Below are positions 26,660 through 35,178 of a stretch of DNA of 64,000 nt, one piece after another. This DNA is from Leptolyngbya sp. NIES-3755. Lineage in GTDB: Bacteria > Cyanobacteriota > Cyanobacteriia > Leptolyngbyales > Leptolyngbyaceae. A program made the translations under genes and the position numbers. The stretch is from positions 4,659,030 through 4,723,029 of the forward strand of contig AP017308.1 in assembly GCA_001548435.1 (NCBI GenBank), read 5' to 3'. Every line of letters starts with the position of its first letter. Positions within the stretch are counted from its first letter, which is position 1. The notes beneath the pieces were generated by a model that saw only the letters and a program-made list of their open reading frames with translations, made no database searches and was not told the DNA's origin.

Positions 26660-28246
26660 ATGTCTAATTTGATGTGGTCTGCCCCAACGCGTCAAACCTT
26701 GCCAGTTATTCTAGTGCGTGGATTTGCTGCGGGTGATAGTGCAGATGAACGACGATTAACGTATCAGGGGTTCAATGATGGCAGTGTCTATCCACAAAAA
26801 CGAGGCGAGAACTATATCTACGAAGGGATGATTCTGCGCTTTATGAAATCGGATTGGCGCTATAACGATGCCACAAATGTGGTGGGATACTATCCGAATC
26901 AGATGGGGAGTCCGCCTGTCGTGCCTGATGAATTAAAGGACTTCGATCAAAGCTTTTTTAACGGTCGAGTGATCATTGATCCAGCAATGGCACTTCATTT
27001 TCTCAAGTCAGAAGATCCTTGGAAGAGCCTTTGGGTGTTTCGCTACTACGATTTATGCGATCGAACTTTCCCGATCTATGGTGAAGCGTTAGTCCGTCTG
27101 ATTGATTTTATTCGATCGCTCTGTGCGTTCAAACTCGGCGCAAAACCGAAAGTGAATATCATCGCTCATTCAATGGGCGGTTTAGTGGTACGAGAAGCGA
27201 TTCAGCGCACTTATCCGCAGCGCAGTACGACCGCAGCCGATGAATCGATTAATAAGATCGTGACCTTAGGAACCCCGCATAAAGGTGTCGCATTTCAACT
27301 GTTGAGAGATTTACGCTGGTTGCCGATCGACTCTGCGGACGAACTCGAACATTTCAATCCACAAAATCAAGCTGATCCGACAAATCCGGCTTCTGCTGTG
27401 AATTTTGCGCGGAATTTTCCGGTCGATCGCTTACTTTGTGTAGTGGGTACGAACTACAAAGCTTATAACAATCAAGCCGCATCTTTACTCAATCGCCTGT
27501 CTCCGATTTCTGGTGAATTAGGTCTGAACTACAACCGCAGTGATGGTTTAGTCAAACAAGCCTGTGCTCAGATCGATGGCGCACCGCGTACTTTTATTCA
27601 CAAACCTCATGGCGGCTTTGATTCGATCATTACCTCACGCGAATCGTATGAAATTGCGACTCGATTCTTCTGTGGTGATGTCAGAACGCGACTGAGACAA
27701 GTCCGCGCACAAGTCAAACGGGGATTCGACCTCTTTGGTAAGAGTGAATTTTTCTTGGGTGTATCCGTTAAACCGCGTGGAGTCGATTTTGAACTATTTC
27801 ACCAAAGTAAAGAAGCCGAAAATTGTTATGGTCCGTTCCGGACTGGAGACTTTAGCGACACGAATTTAACGTTTCCTTGGGCAGACAATCAAAAACTAAT
27901 TTGGGAGGGCTATCTCAATACGGGCGCGAGTTTGTCCAAAACTGATTTTGTCATGCGGCTTGAATTCTATGTGGGTGAACGCGATGTCTTTGGTATTGGT
28001 TTTTCCGATAACATCGTATTCTCGAAACAATATTATATTCGTGCTGTTTTGCAACCTTCACTGCAATTGTATCTGTATAACAGTGAGGACTTTATGGGCG
28101 ATGATCCGATGCGAAATGCAATTCCCATGAAAGAAGTGGCGGGGGGTTGGGAATTTGATGCGATCGGCACAGGATTCTCTGGAACGTATCGGATCGAACT
28201 CGATCGAATTCCCGAAACTGGAGCGCCTCAGAGTCTCGCGGGTTAG
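26660..28246 (+). CDS. Lipase-like alpha/beta hydrolase (528 residues)
   Basis: The start was set at the ATG at 26660 (MSNLMWSAPT), preceded by AGGTG; the frame is open upstream only from a TTG. The N-terminal half has the lipase pattern: LPVILVRGFAAG as the oxyanion strand, NIIAHSMGGLVVREA with the nucleophile Ser, VTLGTPHKG, and a late His in HGGFDS. The C-terminal about 150 residues look beta-rich and unassigned. It follows the WD40 ATPase by 109 bp in the same direction and may be its operon partner. No signal peptide is evident. Confidence 0.82.
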   Translation: MSNLMWSAPTRQTLPVILVRGFAAGDSADERRLTYQGFNDGSVYPQKRGENYIYEGMILRFMKSDWRYNDATNVVGYYPNQMGSPPVVPDELKDFDQSFFNGRVIIDPAMALHFLKSEDPWKSLWVFRYYDLCDRTFPIYGEALVRLIDFIRSLCAFKLGAKPKVNIIAHSMGGLVVREAIQRTYPQRSTTAADESINKIVTLGTPHKGVAFQLLRDLRWLPIDSADELEHFNPQNQADPTNPASAVNFARNFPVDRLLCVVGTNYKAYNNQAASLLNRLSPISGELGLNYNRSDGLVKQACAQIDGAPRTFIHKPHGGFDSIITSRESYEIATRFFCGDVRTRLRQVRAQVKRGFDLFGKSEFFLGVSVKPRGVDFELFHQSKEAENCYGPFRTGDFSDTNLTFPWADNQKLIWEGYLNTGASLSKTDFVMRLEFYVGERDVFGIGFSDNIVFSKQYYIRAVLQPSLQLYLYNSEDFMGDDPMRNAIPMKEVAGGWEFDAIGTGFSGTYRIELDRIPETGAPQSLAG

Positions 28247-28250
28247 TCGC

Positions 28251-28283
28251 AAAAAAAACTGGGTGAGTCAAATGCCACCCAGT
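28251..28283 (-). terminator. Terminator of the peroxiredoxin gene
   Basis: On the minus strand ACTGGGTG (28283-28276) pairs perfectly with CACCCAGT (28265-28258) and is followed by a run of eight T (plus-strand A at 28251-28258). It lies between the convergent hydrolase and peroxiredoxin genes. Confidence 0.75.
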
Positions 28284-28308
28284 CAATAAAATCACAGCAA
28301 AAGAAACC

Positions 28309-28950
28309 TTACTTATTCGGTTGCGGAGTCATCCGGAGGTAGGGTTTCACTTCAGTCAAGCCTTTCGGGAATTTCTCACGAGCTTGCTCCGTCGGAATCG
28401 AAGGCACAACCACACAATCGCCACCATCTGTCCAGTTTGCCGGAGTTGCAACACTGTAGTTATCGGTCAATTGCAGCGAATCAATCACCCGCAGCAACTC
28501 ATCAAAGTTCCGTCCAGTGCTAGCTGGATAGGTAAAGGTCAAACGCAGTTTCTTGTTGTTGTCGATAATGAACACCGATCGCACCGTCAAAGCCGGACCC
28601 GTGCTGGAATTCGGGTGAATCATATCGTACAGTTCTGAAACCTTCTTGTCGCCATCTGCCAAGATCGGATAGTTGACGCTACACCCTTGGGTTTCGTTGA
28701 TGTCGCTGATCCAGCCCTTGTGCGATTCTGCATCATCAACACTCAGCGCGATCACTTTCACGTTGCGCTTGTCGAATTCGGGCTTGATTTTTGCCACTTG
28801 ACCCAATTCGGTCGTACAAACTGGGGTGTAGTCTGCGGGGTGCGAGAACAGCACAACCCAGCTATCGCCAGCCCAGTCATAAAAATCGATCGTTCCCTCA
28901 GACGAATCCTGCGTGAAGTTGGGAACGGTATCACCAAGTCGAAGAGCCAT
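28309..28950 (-). CDS. 1-Cys peroxiredoxin (Prx6 family)
   Basis: A 213-residue peroxiredoxin. The peroxidatic Cys is in HPADYTPVCTTELG (about residue 46), with the conserved Thr and a downstream Arg in ALTVRSVFIID. The C-terminal extension YLRMTPQP is typical of Prx6-type enzymes. Cys also occurs at GCSVNYP and GGDCVVVPS; the latter is common in this subgroup and not a classical resolving Cys. It reduces H2O2 and alkyl hydroperoxides. The gene stands alone with its own terminator. Confidence 0.95.
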   Translation of the reverse strand: MALRLGDTVPNFTQDSSEGTIDFYDWAGDSWVVLFSHPADYTPVCTTELGQVAKIKPEFDKRNVKVIALSVDDAESHKGWISDINETQGCSVNYPILADGDKKVSELYDMIHPNSSTGPALTVRSVFIIDNNKKLRLTFTYPASTGRNFDELLRVIDSLQLTDNYSVATPANWTDGGDCVVVPSIPTEQAREKFPKGLTEVKPYLRMTPQPNK

Positions 28951-29311
28951 ATCGCGTAATTTCCTCTTTTTCTGTCGATCGCATTACTTATCGATCATGC
29001 CACAAATCCCGGTTTCCCGGTCGGAGTTTAGATCTTTTAAAGATTCTATAGTTGATGAAGAATTCCGTAAAGTTTCCTGAGCAGAGAATGAAAGTCTGTA
29101 CGGAGAAAAAGGTTCGGTTCTCCGTATCAAGTTTAAAGATCCGGAGAAGTTCGGGCATGAATTCGTTGAAATTGCGGACTCTGAGCGCGTGAGATTCTAG
29201 TTTAATCGCAATGGTCGAGCGCGATCGTGCCCGAACTCGTGGCAAGATCTCACAAGATCTCAATGGATTCAGCACGTTAACATCGATTTGGACATCGCAC
29301 AGATTACCTTC
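28951..29311. other. 361-bp intergenic stretch
   Basis: This is the divergent control region between the peroxiredoxin gene and the PpiC gene. A 177-codon minus-strand frame (28988-29521) covers it but runs antisense into the PpiC gene, has a Cys/Arg-rich composition unlike a protein and is probably a shadow. No tRNA or recognisable operator was found. Confidence 0.4.
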
Positions 29312-30073
29312 ATGGACACAAACGCTTTTCTGACGATCGACGACAATTCTCTCAGTCTCCGGGATTGTCTTCGTTATTTGCAAACCTCTGGAAAACTGCA
29401 AGGCTTTATTGGTGATATCTTGCGGCAGCACGTCCTCGAAACCGAGATCAAAACCCGCGAAGACCTTGATATTAATCCAGCCGTGATCGAGCAAGCGGTT
29501 GTGGACTTTCGACTTCAGCAACAGTTAACCGACCCAAAAGTGTTCCAAGAATGGCTGAATCGTAACGGACTCGATTACACCACATTTCATCAGCAGATTG
29601 CAACGAACTTTAAAAACGAAAAATTAAAGATTGTTGCGACCGAACCGAAGCTGCAAGAGTATTTCATCGAACGTAAAGTCTTTCTCGATCGAGTCGTGCT
29701 ATCCCGCATTATTGTGGAGAGTCAGGAATTAGCCGACGAGTTGAAGCTGCAAGTCACTGAGGGCGAAAGTTTTGAAGCGTTAGCGCGGGAGCATTCGATC
29801 GCAGACGATCGTATTGCAAATGGCATGATGGGTCCGGTCAGTCGCGGTACAATGCCCGATACGGTCAGAGCGGCGATCGATTCTGCCAATTCGGGCGATA
29901 TTGTCGGTCCAATTGAATTGGAAGGTCGATGGGCGCTTTTCCGGGTCGAAGATGTTCTGCCTGCAACCTTAGATAATCCTCAATTGAAGCAGATGCTAAC
30001 GACGGAATTATTCGATCGTTGGATCGCCGAAAAAATCCAAAAAATGACGGTGAAGCTCCAAGTTAACGATTAG
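29312..30073 (+). CDS. PpiC/parvulin-type peptidylprolyl isomerase
   Basis: A 253-residue protein starting at the ATG at 29312 rather than the TTG 24 nt earlier. An N-terminal SurA-like helical region is followed by a parvulin domain at about residues 128-225: VVLSRIIVESQELADELK, EGESFEALAREHS, GGxxGxVxRG-like NGMMGPVSRGTMPD and IVGPIELEGRWALFRVEDV. No signal peptide is evident. It is followed 47 bp later by a type I-like ABC exporter gene; cyanobacteria often pair these genes, so the isomerase probably assists folding or presentation of the exported substrate. Confidence 0.88.
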   Translation: MDTNAFLTIDDNSLSLRDCLRYLQTSGKLQGFIGDILRQHVLETEIKTREDLDINPAVIEQAVVDFRLQQQLTDPKVFQEWLNRNGLDYTTFHQQIATNFKNEKLKIVATEPKLQEYFIERKVFLDRVVLSRIIVESQELADELKLQVTEGESFEALAREHSIADDRIANGMMGPVSRGTMPDTVRAAIDSANSGDIVGPIELEGRWALFRVEDVLPATLDNPQLKQMLTTELFDRWIAEKIQKMTVKLQVND

Positions 30074-30120
30074 ACTGAAGAACCTTTAATTTCAGCCCCC
30101 CTCATCTTTAGATTGCCCTC

Positions 30121-32649
30121 ATGCTAACGAACGATCTTGCTGCCAGCTTGCCCTGGGAATCCCCACCTCTCTGTTTTCTCAATCCTGAACAACAGGTACA
30201 GTTCAAAACCAAAGCCGAAGTGCGTCGCTACAAGTTGGGCGAGGTGCTGTGGTCGAGTGAAGATGCGGGAGTTCAATTAATTGTTCTCTCTGGAAAGGTT
30301 CGGCTGGTCGGAGAGGATAACAGTTCCCGTGTGTTGCAGCCCGGTGAATGGATTGGAGATTTGATCGAGTTGTCGGGATGGAAAGCGAGAGCCGCGAGTA
30401 GTGATGTGCAAGCGGTTCAATGGCGGAGTGATCTTTGGATGGGATTGAATTCACCGGATATCGATCGATATTGGGCAATTGCTCGATCGAAGTATCTTCC
30501 CCAGACGGATCAATCGCCCCAACCTGTATCGGGCTTTCCGTTTGTTCCAGGAATGAATAGTGCGGCAGCTTGTCTGACGATGGTTGCGAATCATTTGCAG
30601 AATCCAGTTCAGATGGATTGGGTACAGCGGCAGTTGAGAGGACAACGCCCGACGAATGTGGTTGATGCAGCGGAAAAGTTAGGCTTGCAACTGAGACGAG
30701 TTGAAACGACTTGGCAGAATGCGCGATTGTTGACGTTTCCAGCCTTGATGCTTTGGGGGGATACGGAAGAGCCGCATTGGGTTGTGGCGTATGCGGTGAG
30801 AGGCGATCGATTAGTCATTTCTGATCCGCATGATCCGATGATGACTCCACAGGCGGTTCATCGATCAACGGTGGAGCAGCTTTGGGATCGGCAACTCTGG
30901 CAGGTTGAAGCAGTTCAGCAGCAAGAAAAATTTAATCTAACTTGGTTTCTTCCTGCGGTTTGGAAGTATCGAGTGTTGCTCGGTGAAGTCTTGTTTGCTT
31001 CATTGACGTTGCAGTTATTGGGGTTAGCGACTCCATTGATCACACAGGTCGTGATCGATCGCGTCATGGTGCAGGGCAGTATTCCGACTTTGGATGTGAT
31101 GGCGATCGCGCTTCTCGGAGTTGCCATTTTTGAGGCGATTCTTGGAATTCTACGATTGTTTATCTTTACTCATACTGCTCGAAGATTAGATTTGAGTCTA
31201 TCGGCTCAATTGTTCCGTCACTTGATGCGGCTGCCGTTAGCCTATTTTGAATCGCGACGGGTGGGAGATACCGTTGCACGAGTTCAAGAGCTAGAAAACA
31301 TTCGGCAATTCTTGACGGGAACGGCTCTAACCGTTGTACTCGATTCAATTTTTGCAGTTGTCTATCTTGCATTAATGTTCTTCTATAGCATTCCGCTTAC
31401 TGGAGTCGCTTTAGCAGTTCTGCCTTTGTATGCAGCCTTAACTTTGACGACCACACCGATTCTAAGAAATTGGTTGAATGAGACGTTTAATCGGAGTGCG
31501 GATAGTCAATCATTTTTGGTTGAGACTGTCACAGGAATTCACTCGGTAAAAGCGCATAGTGCAGAGAAACCTTCACGCGATCGCTGGGAAGGATTGTTCG
31601 CCCGCTACATTCGCACCAGTTTCAAAGCTTCGACCACTTCTAATATCAGCAACAACTTAGGAGATTTTCTCACGAATTTCTCGTATCTATTGATTCTCTG
31701 GGTCGGTGCACACTTGGTCATTAAGCAAGAATTAACCGTGGGTCAACTGGTCGCGTTTCAGATGCTTTCGGGACGGGTGACGGGTCCATTGTTGCGATTG
31801 GTACAACTTTGGCAGAACTTACAGCAAGTGTTGTTGTCGGTCGATCGTATTGGTGACATTCTCAATGTGGCTCCAGAAGCTGAGCCGGGATCAGGATTGG
31901 TACTCCCTACTCTGAAAGGACAAGTTTCGTTTGATCAAGTCTTTTTCCGCTACAGCCCGAATCAAGAGCCTGTCTTGAAAGGCATTTCATTCGAGGTTGA
32001 ACCGGGAATGTTAGTCGGTGTCGTAGGACGGAGCGGTTCCGGGAAAAGTACCCTATCGAAACTATTGCAGCGATTGTACCTACCTGAAGCCGGACGAATC
32101 ACAGTAGACGGATTCGACATTAAAAGTGCGGATCTTCACTCCTTGAGAAGTCAGATGGGAGTCGTGCTGCAAGAAGACTTTCTCTTCAACGGCAACATCA
32201 TTGATAACATTAGCCTCGGTCGTCCGGACATTACCGCTGAACAAGTGGTCGAAGCGGCACGAATGGCAGCAGCTCATGATTTTGTGAGTGAATTGCCTCA
32301 AGGTTACGAAACGAATGTGGGAGAGCGAGGAACGGCACTCTCTGGGGGACAAAGACAGCGGATTGCCTTGTCGCGATTGTTCCTCTCGAATAGTCCGATC
32401 TTGGTGTTGGATGAAGCGACGAGTGCGTTAGATAGTGAAACGGAACAGCAGGTTTTACAGAGTTTGCAATCGATCTCAGCAAATCGGACCGTGTTCTTGA
32501 TTGCTCACCGATTTGCACCTTTGAAACGGGCTGATTTGATTTTGGTGATGGAGAAGGGTGTGATTGCTGAGAAGGGCACTCACGAGGAACTATTGCGGAA
32601 GAAGGGCTTATATTGGTCGCTGTATCAACGTCAGCAGGCTTCGGTTTAA
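30121..32649 (+). CDS. Peptidase-domain-type ABC exporter with N-terminal cNMP-binding-like domain and degenerate C39 domain
   Basis: The 842-residue protein has four parts. Residues 15-125 resemble a cyclic-nucleotide-binding fold (YKLGEVLWSSEDAG, LSGKVRLVGED, LQPGEWIGDL). Residues 140-265 are a C39-like domain. Residues about 275-560 form the exporter membrane domain. The rest is the ATPase with [22 protein letters not shown] and VLDEATSALDSE. In C39 peptidases the nucleophile lies in D-C-G-x-A-C; here the string is N146-S147-A-A-A-C151, so the catalytic Cys is Ser. That makes it HlyB-like: a substrate-binding domain rather than a leader peptidase. Likely an unprocessed protein or peptide exporter. 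Confidence 0.9.
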   Translation: MLTNDLAASLPWESPPLCFLNPEQQVQFKTKAEVRRYKLGEVLWSSEDAGVQLIVLSGKVRLVGEDNSSRVLQPGEWIGDLIELSGWKARAASSDVQAVQWRSDLWMGLNSPDIDRYWAIARSKYLPQTDQSPQPVSGFPFVPGMNSAAACLTMVANHLQNPVQMDWVQRQLRGQRPTNVVDAAEKLGLQLRRVETTWQNARLLTFPALMLWGDTEEPHWVVAYAVRGDRLVISDPHDPMMTPQAVHRSTVEQLWDRQLWQVEAVQQQEKFNLTWFLPAVWKYRVLLGEVLFASLTLQLLGLATPLITQVVIDRVMVQGSIPTLDVMAIALLGVAIFEAILGILRLFIFTHTARRLDLSLSAQLFRHLMRLPLAYFESRRVGDTVARVQELENIRQFLTGTALTVVLDSIFAVVYLALMFFYSIPLTGVALAVLPLYAALTLTTTPILRNWLNETFNRSADSQSFLVETVTGIHSVKAHSAEKPSRDRWEGLFARYIRTSFKASTTSNISNNLGDFLTNFSYLLILWVGAHLVIKQELTVGQLVAFQMLSGRVTGPLLRLVQLWQNLQQVLLSVDRIGDILNVAPEAEPGSGLVLPTLKGQVSFDQVFFRYSPNQEPVLKGISFEVEPGMLVGVVGRSGSGKSTLSKLLQRLYLPEAGRITVDGFDIKSADLHSLRSQMGVVLQEDFLFNGNIIDNISLGRPDITAEQVVEAARMAAAHDFVSELPQGYETNVGERGTALSGGQRQRIALSRLFLSNSPILVLDEATSALDSETEQQVLQSLQSISANRTVFLIAHRFAPLKRADLILVMEKGVIAEKGTHEELLRKKGLYWSLYQRQQASV

Positions 32650-32663
32650 AGAGAAATTGTAGG

Positions 32664-32680
32664 GTGGGCATCTTGCCCAC
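32664..32680. repeat. GTGGGCA/TGCCCAC interspersed hairpin
   Basis: A perfect 7-bp inverted repeat (GTGGGCA, TCT loop, TGCCCAC) within GTAGGGTGGGCATCTTGCCC, 15 bp after the exporter gene. Strings of this type recur between genes in many cyanobacterial genomes as small interspersed palindromes. It could also weakly terminate the exporter transcript. Confidence 0.5.
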
Positions 32681-32694
32681 TAGACCTATCAGCA

Positions 32695-32820
32695 ACCTTG
32701 CCGCAAATTCAAGGCTGTGAGAATTTACAAATTTCGATTCAAGGTACGCTGTCGCAACAACTCTAAACGGCAAATTCAGCCGTAAACTTTGCAGCACAGC
32801 GCGAAGAGCAATCAGAAAAA
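32695..32820 (+). pseudogene. Fragment related to the C-terminus of the 48.2-kb membrane protein
   Basis: The plus frame from 32695 reads TLPQIQGCENLQISIQGTLS, matching GTLPQIQGCENSQISIQSTI of the protein encoded at 48223-48696. It is broken by a stop, then resumes after a frameshift as LNGKFSRK (compare LRGNLSLK). No start or N-terminal half is present. It is therefore a decayed duplicate of part of that gene, left between the exporter and the vapC remnant. Confidence 0.65.
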
Positions 32821-32826
32821 TTGCAT

Positions 32827-33258
32827 TCAAACTGTCCAGTCCTCAATCTTCAGCCCTGGCACTTGTTCAAAGTCTCTACGATTTCGAGTCACAACTGTGG
32901 CATTTTGAGAAATTGCAATTGCAGCGATTCGTAAATCTTTTTGTAAGCGCTTCTTACGCAGATTTTGAGATTGAACTAACAGCGACTCGTATTGATCGAA
33001 AGCCACACGATCAAACTCTAAAATCGGTAAATTTTTGAATAACTCTACCACTCGAAAAAGCTGGCGGTACTGATTCAAAATTGCTGTTCGTGCAGGATTT
33101 GATTGGTTTAGCTCACCCATCCAACCATTAAAAATTTCTTGCACAGTGATAATCGTTGTGCTGGTTTGTGTAGGAACTTGATTCAAACGATCGAGAATTT
33201 GAGAATTCCCACGAAGAATAAGAGAGACATGATCCGTGTCAAAAATTCACAAGCTCAC
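32827..33258 (-). pseudogene. vapC: VapC-type PIN toxin with an in-frame stop at codon 4
   Basis: The frame GTG-AGC-TTG-TGA starts at 33258, overlapping the antitoxin stop. After the TGA (33249-33247) it reads IFDTDHVSLILRGNSQILDR and continues without interruption to the end. Intact homologues begin MSLWILDTDH, so a Trp TGG has become TGA. The remaining 139 codons are complete: catalytic Asp residues in FDTDH, Glu in TVQEIFNGW, Asp in KDLRIAAIA and a last acidic site in NRRDFEQVPGL. The next plausible start (TTG at 33186) would lack the first Asp. The toxin is probably dead unless the stop is read through. Confidence 0.8.
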
Positions 33259-33599
33259 ATCACCCTCAGACTGTCTTCGATCGACAATTCTTCATCCTCG
33301 TCAATGCCCTGCTTTTCAGCCCAGAAACGGTCGCTCCATTCAATAAAGCTGGCATCATCTTTCAACAATCCAGCGAGCTTCGACCAAGCATTTTCAGATG
33401 AAGCCTGCAACGGTAAAACTTGAATCGTTGTCATCCGGTGCTTGAGCAGATCTTCCAACGCAGCGATCGCAGCAGTTTGAGAGTCAGCAACCACTCTACA
33501 CTCTGGCAGTTCTGCAACCCAAGCGGCGATTTTTCCTTGGTCTATCGTTTCCAGGAAGAGATGCCACGTCAGATCCGAGGGCAAAGAGGAAAGATTCAT
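33255..33599 (-). CDS. Antitoxin partner of the VapC gene
   Basis: The ATG at 33599 (MNLSSLPSDLTWHLFLETI) was chosen over the longer frame at 33695, whose extra codons overlap the upstream membrane protein gene and look like leader. The 114 residues hold a small domain (IAAWVAELPECRVVADSQTAAIAALEDLLKHR, a HicB/DUF-like fold) and an acidic tail ending EDSLRVM. It overlaps the toxin GTG. It resembles antitoxins found before VapC genes of the MSLWILDTDH type, but I cannot name the family with certainty. Confidence 0.7.
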   Translation of the reverse strand: MNLSSLPSDLTWHLFLETIDQGKIAAWVAELPECRVVADSQTAAIAALEDLLKHRMTTIQVLPLQASSENAWSKLAGLLKDDASFIEWSDRFWAEKQGIDEDEELSIEDSLRVM

Positions 33600-33669
33600 G
33601 TGCTGTACCGTGTGCGATTTGCCTAGTTCAATTCTATCAAAGACTGTTGTACTTTTATTCTCTTCCAAA

Positions 33670-34161
33670 TCAAGAAGTGATTCTAAAGGCTTCATTGATG
33701 TGAACGTAGACTGCGATCGCAGAAATACAATTAAAGATCGAGCATAACAAGTAGACTCGATAACGCTGTGTATCCTGATTTTTATTCAGAAAAACCGCAC
33801 GTATCAGCAACCCCAAGATCAGAATTGGGGACAGAAAGACTGTCAACATGAAAAAGTAGTTGATCACGGTCGGAACGAGAAAACAAACACTAATGATCGT
33901 GCGATCGAAAGATTTGAGCATCAATTCATAATAGACCGCTTCAAACGCCGCTATTGCAAATACGACTGCTAAAACATAGCGATAATCGACATAGCTTTGA
34001 ATACTGGGAGGCAATCCTGTCTCTCGGTACACTTCTCGCAGCGGCACATTCGAGAAGATGAAACTGAGATTCAGCACGTATTCCTGATGAAGCCAGAACA
34101 TGAAACCACCGAGTGCGATCGCGGCAATGGACGCAAGCACGAATGGCTGAGAAAGTCGCAT
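33670..34161 (-). CDS. Four-span membrane protein of unknown function
   Basis: A 163-residue hydrophobic protein with predicted helices at about 7-24, 63-82, 90-117 and 138-156. Between helices 1 and 2 is a loop containing FSNVPLREVYRETGLPPSI. No family was recognised. It lies between the toxin-antitoxin remnant and the restriction endonuclease gene, in the same orientation. Confidence 0.6.
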   Translation of the reverse strand: MRLSQPFVLASIAAIALGGFMFWLHQEYVLNLSFIFSNVPLREVYRETGLPPSIQSYVDYRYVLAVVFAIAAFEAVYYELMLKSFDRTIISVCFLVPTVINYFFMLTVFLSPILILGLLIRAVFLNKNQDTQRYRVYLLCSIFNCISAIAVYVHINEAFRITS

Positions 34162-34182
34162 ATTAGTAAAGAGTGTTAGTGA

Positions 34183-35178
34183 TTAAAGATTACACAGCCA
34201 ACGTGAGAAAGAACTCACTTGAACGTCTTCAGTCAAGTTAGCTGCATTATTAAGTATGCCGCCTTCGAGTTGGTTCCAAATTTCGTCAGCCATTCTTCTC
34301 GCGATCGCTGAACCCACGAAAAAGGTGAATGGCGCGTGGTCAACTCTCGCAAAAGCTTCCCGAATTCGATTCAGAGCAGCTTGAGCAGTCTTCCAATGTT
34401 CGTCCGCGCCCGCTGGATCAATTCCTCCTTTCAATTCACCCAAAGCAATCACGAAAGGTGCAGTGGCAGAAGGGGCGATCGCACTAGATTTATTTGCCAC
34501 TAATTCGGCAGGAGTTGTATTAAACAGACAGAGATCGATATTACTTCTCACCAGCGGCACAGTGAGATTGTAAAGCAAGGTGCGATCACCATTCCCTCCC
34601 GTCCAGTGGATTCCTCGAAGAAACAGTTCAATTTCTGAATCATCGCTGCTCATAGCAATCCATTTCTTAGTTTTCGAGTGTTGCCAACGATAAGAAATTC
34701 CCGCGATCGTCAATGTTGAAAGAATGGCACGAGTCAGTTTTCTCTGTGCTAATACCCCACCCACATTCCGCATCGAGCCACCCAGGGTATCGCCACGAGT
34801 CAGCAAAAAACGGAAGATTAATTCCTCTACAAAATCTGCGCCTGCGGGTTCAAGAAAATTTCGGATTAGTCCGTCGATCGCGTCCGCCTTGTCTGATGCA
34901 GCGAGATGAGTCAACGATTTATCTGATAGCCCTGCCGCAGTTAGCAATCCCATTTCAATGCCTTGAATACTAGGTAACTCACTGGGGCGATTTGCTTGAA
35001 TGGCTGCGGCTCGAAGTGCTCTTGCTTCTGCGATATAGGGTGTTGCCCGTCGATTTTTCTCCAGTGCTAAAGCGACGAATCCTGCGCGAGTCGCTTCATA
35101 AGTCGTGACCAGATCACGACTCGATCGAAGATGATTGCGATGAGAGAAGCTCAAGGTTTTCTCCAAACATAGACACAC
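34183..35178 (-). CDS. Type II restriction endonuclease, AvaI/BsoBI family
   Basis: A 331-residue enzyme. The N-terminal [20 protein letters not shown] and [20 protein letters not shown], and the catalytic strand [20 protein letters not shown] with its E-x-K, are the hallmarks of AvaI/BsoBI endonucleases. These cut C/YCGRG; the same specificity is likely but not proven. The start overlaps the methyltransferase 3' end by 28 nt; a later start near the [10 protein letters not shown] segment is possible. Co-translation after the methyltransferase would let protection precede cutting. Confidence 0.88.
   Translation of the reverse strand: MCLCLEKTLSFSHRNHLRSSRDLVTTYEATRAGFVALALEKNRRATPYIAEARALRAAAIQANRPSELPSIQGIEMGLLTAAGLSDKSLTHLAASDKADAIDGLIRNFLEPAGADFVEELIFRFLLTRGDTLGGSMRNVGGVLAQRKLTRAILSTLTIAGISYRWQHSKTKKWIAMSSDDSEIELFLRGIHWTGGNGDRTLLYNLTVPLVRSNIDLCLFNTTPAELVANKSSAIAPSATAPFVIALGELKGGIDPAGADEHWKTAQAALNRIREAFARVDHAPFTFFVGSAIARRMADEIWNQLEGGILNNAANLTEDVQVSSFSRWLCNL

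Noticed and set aside
28988-29521. 177-codon minus-strand frame between peroxiredoxin and PpiC
   Set aside because: It runs antisense into the PpiC gene, has an unlikely composition and no recognisable domain; treated as a shadow.
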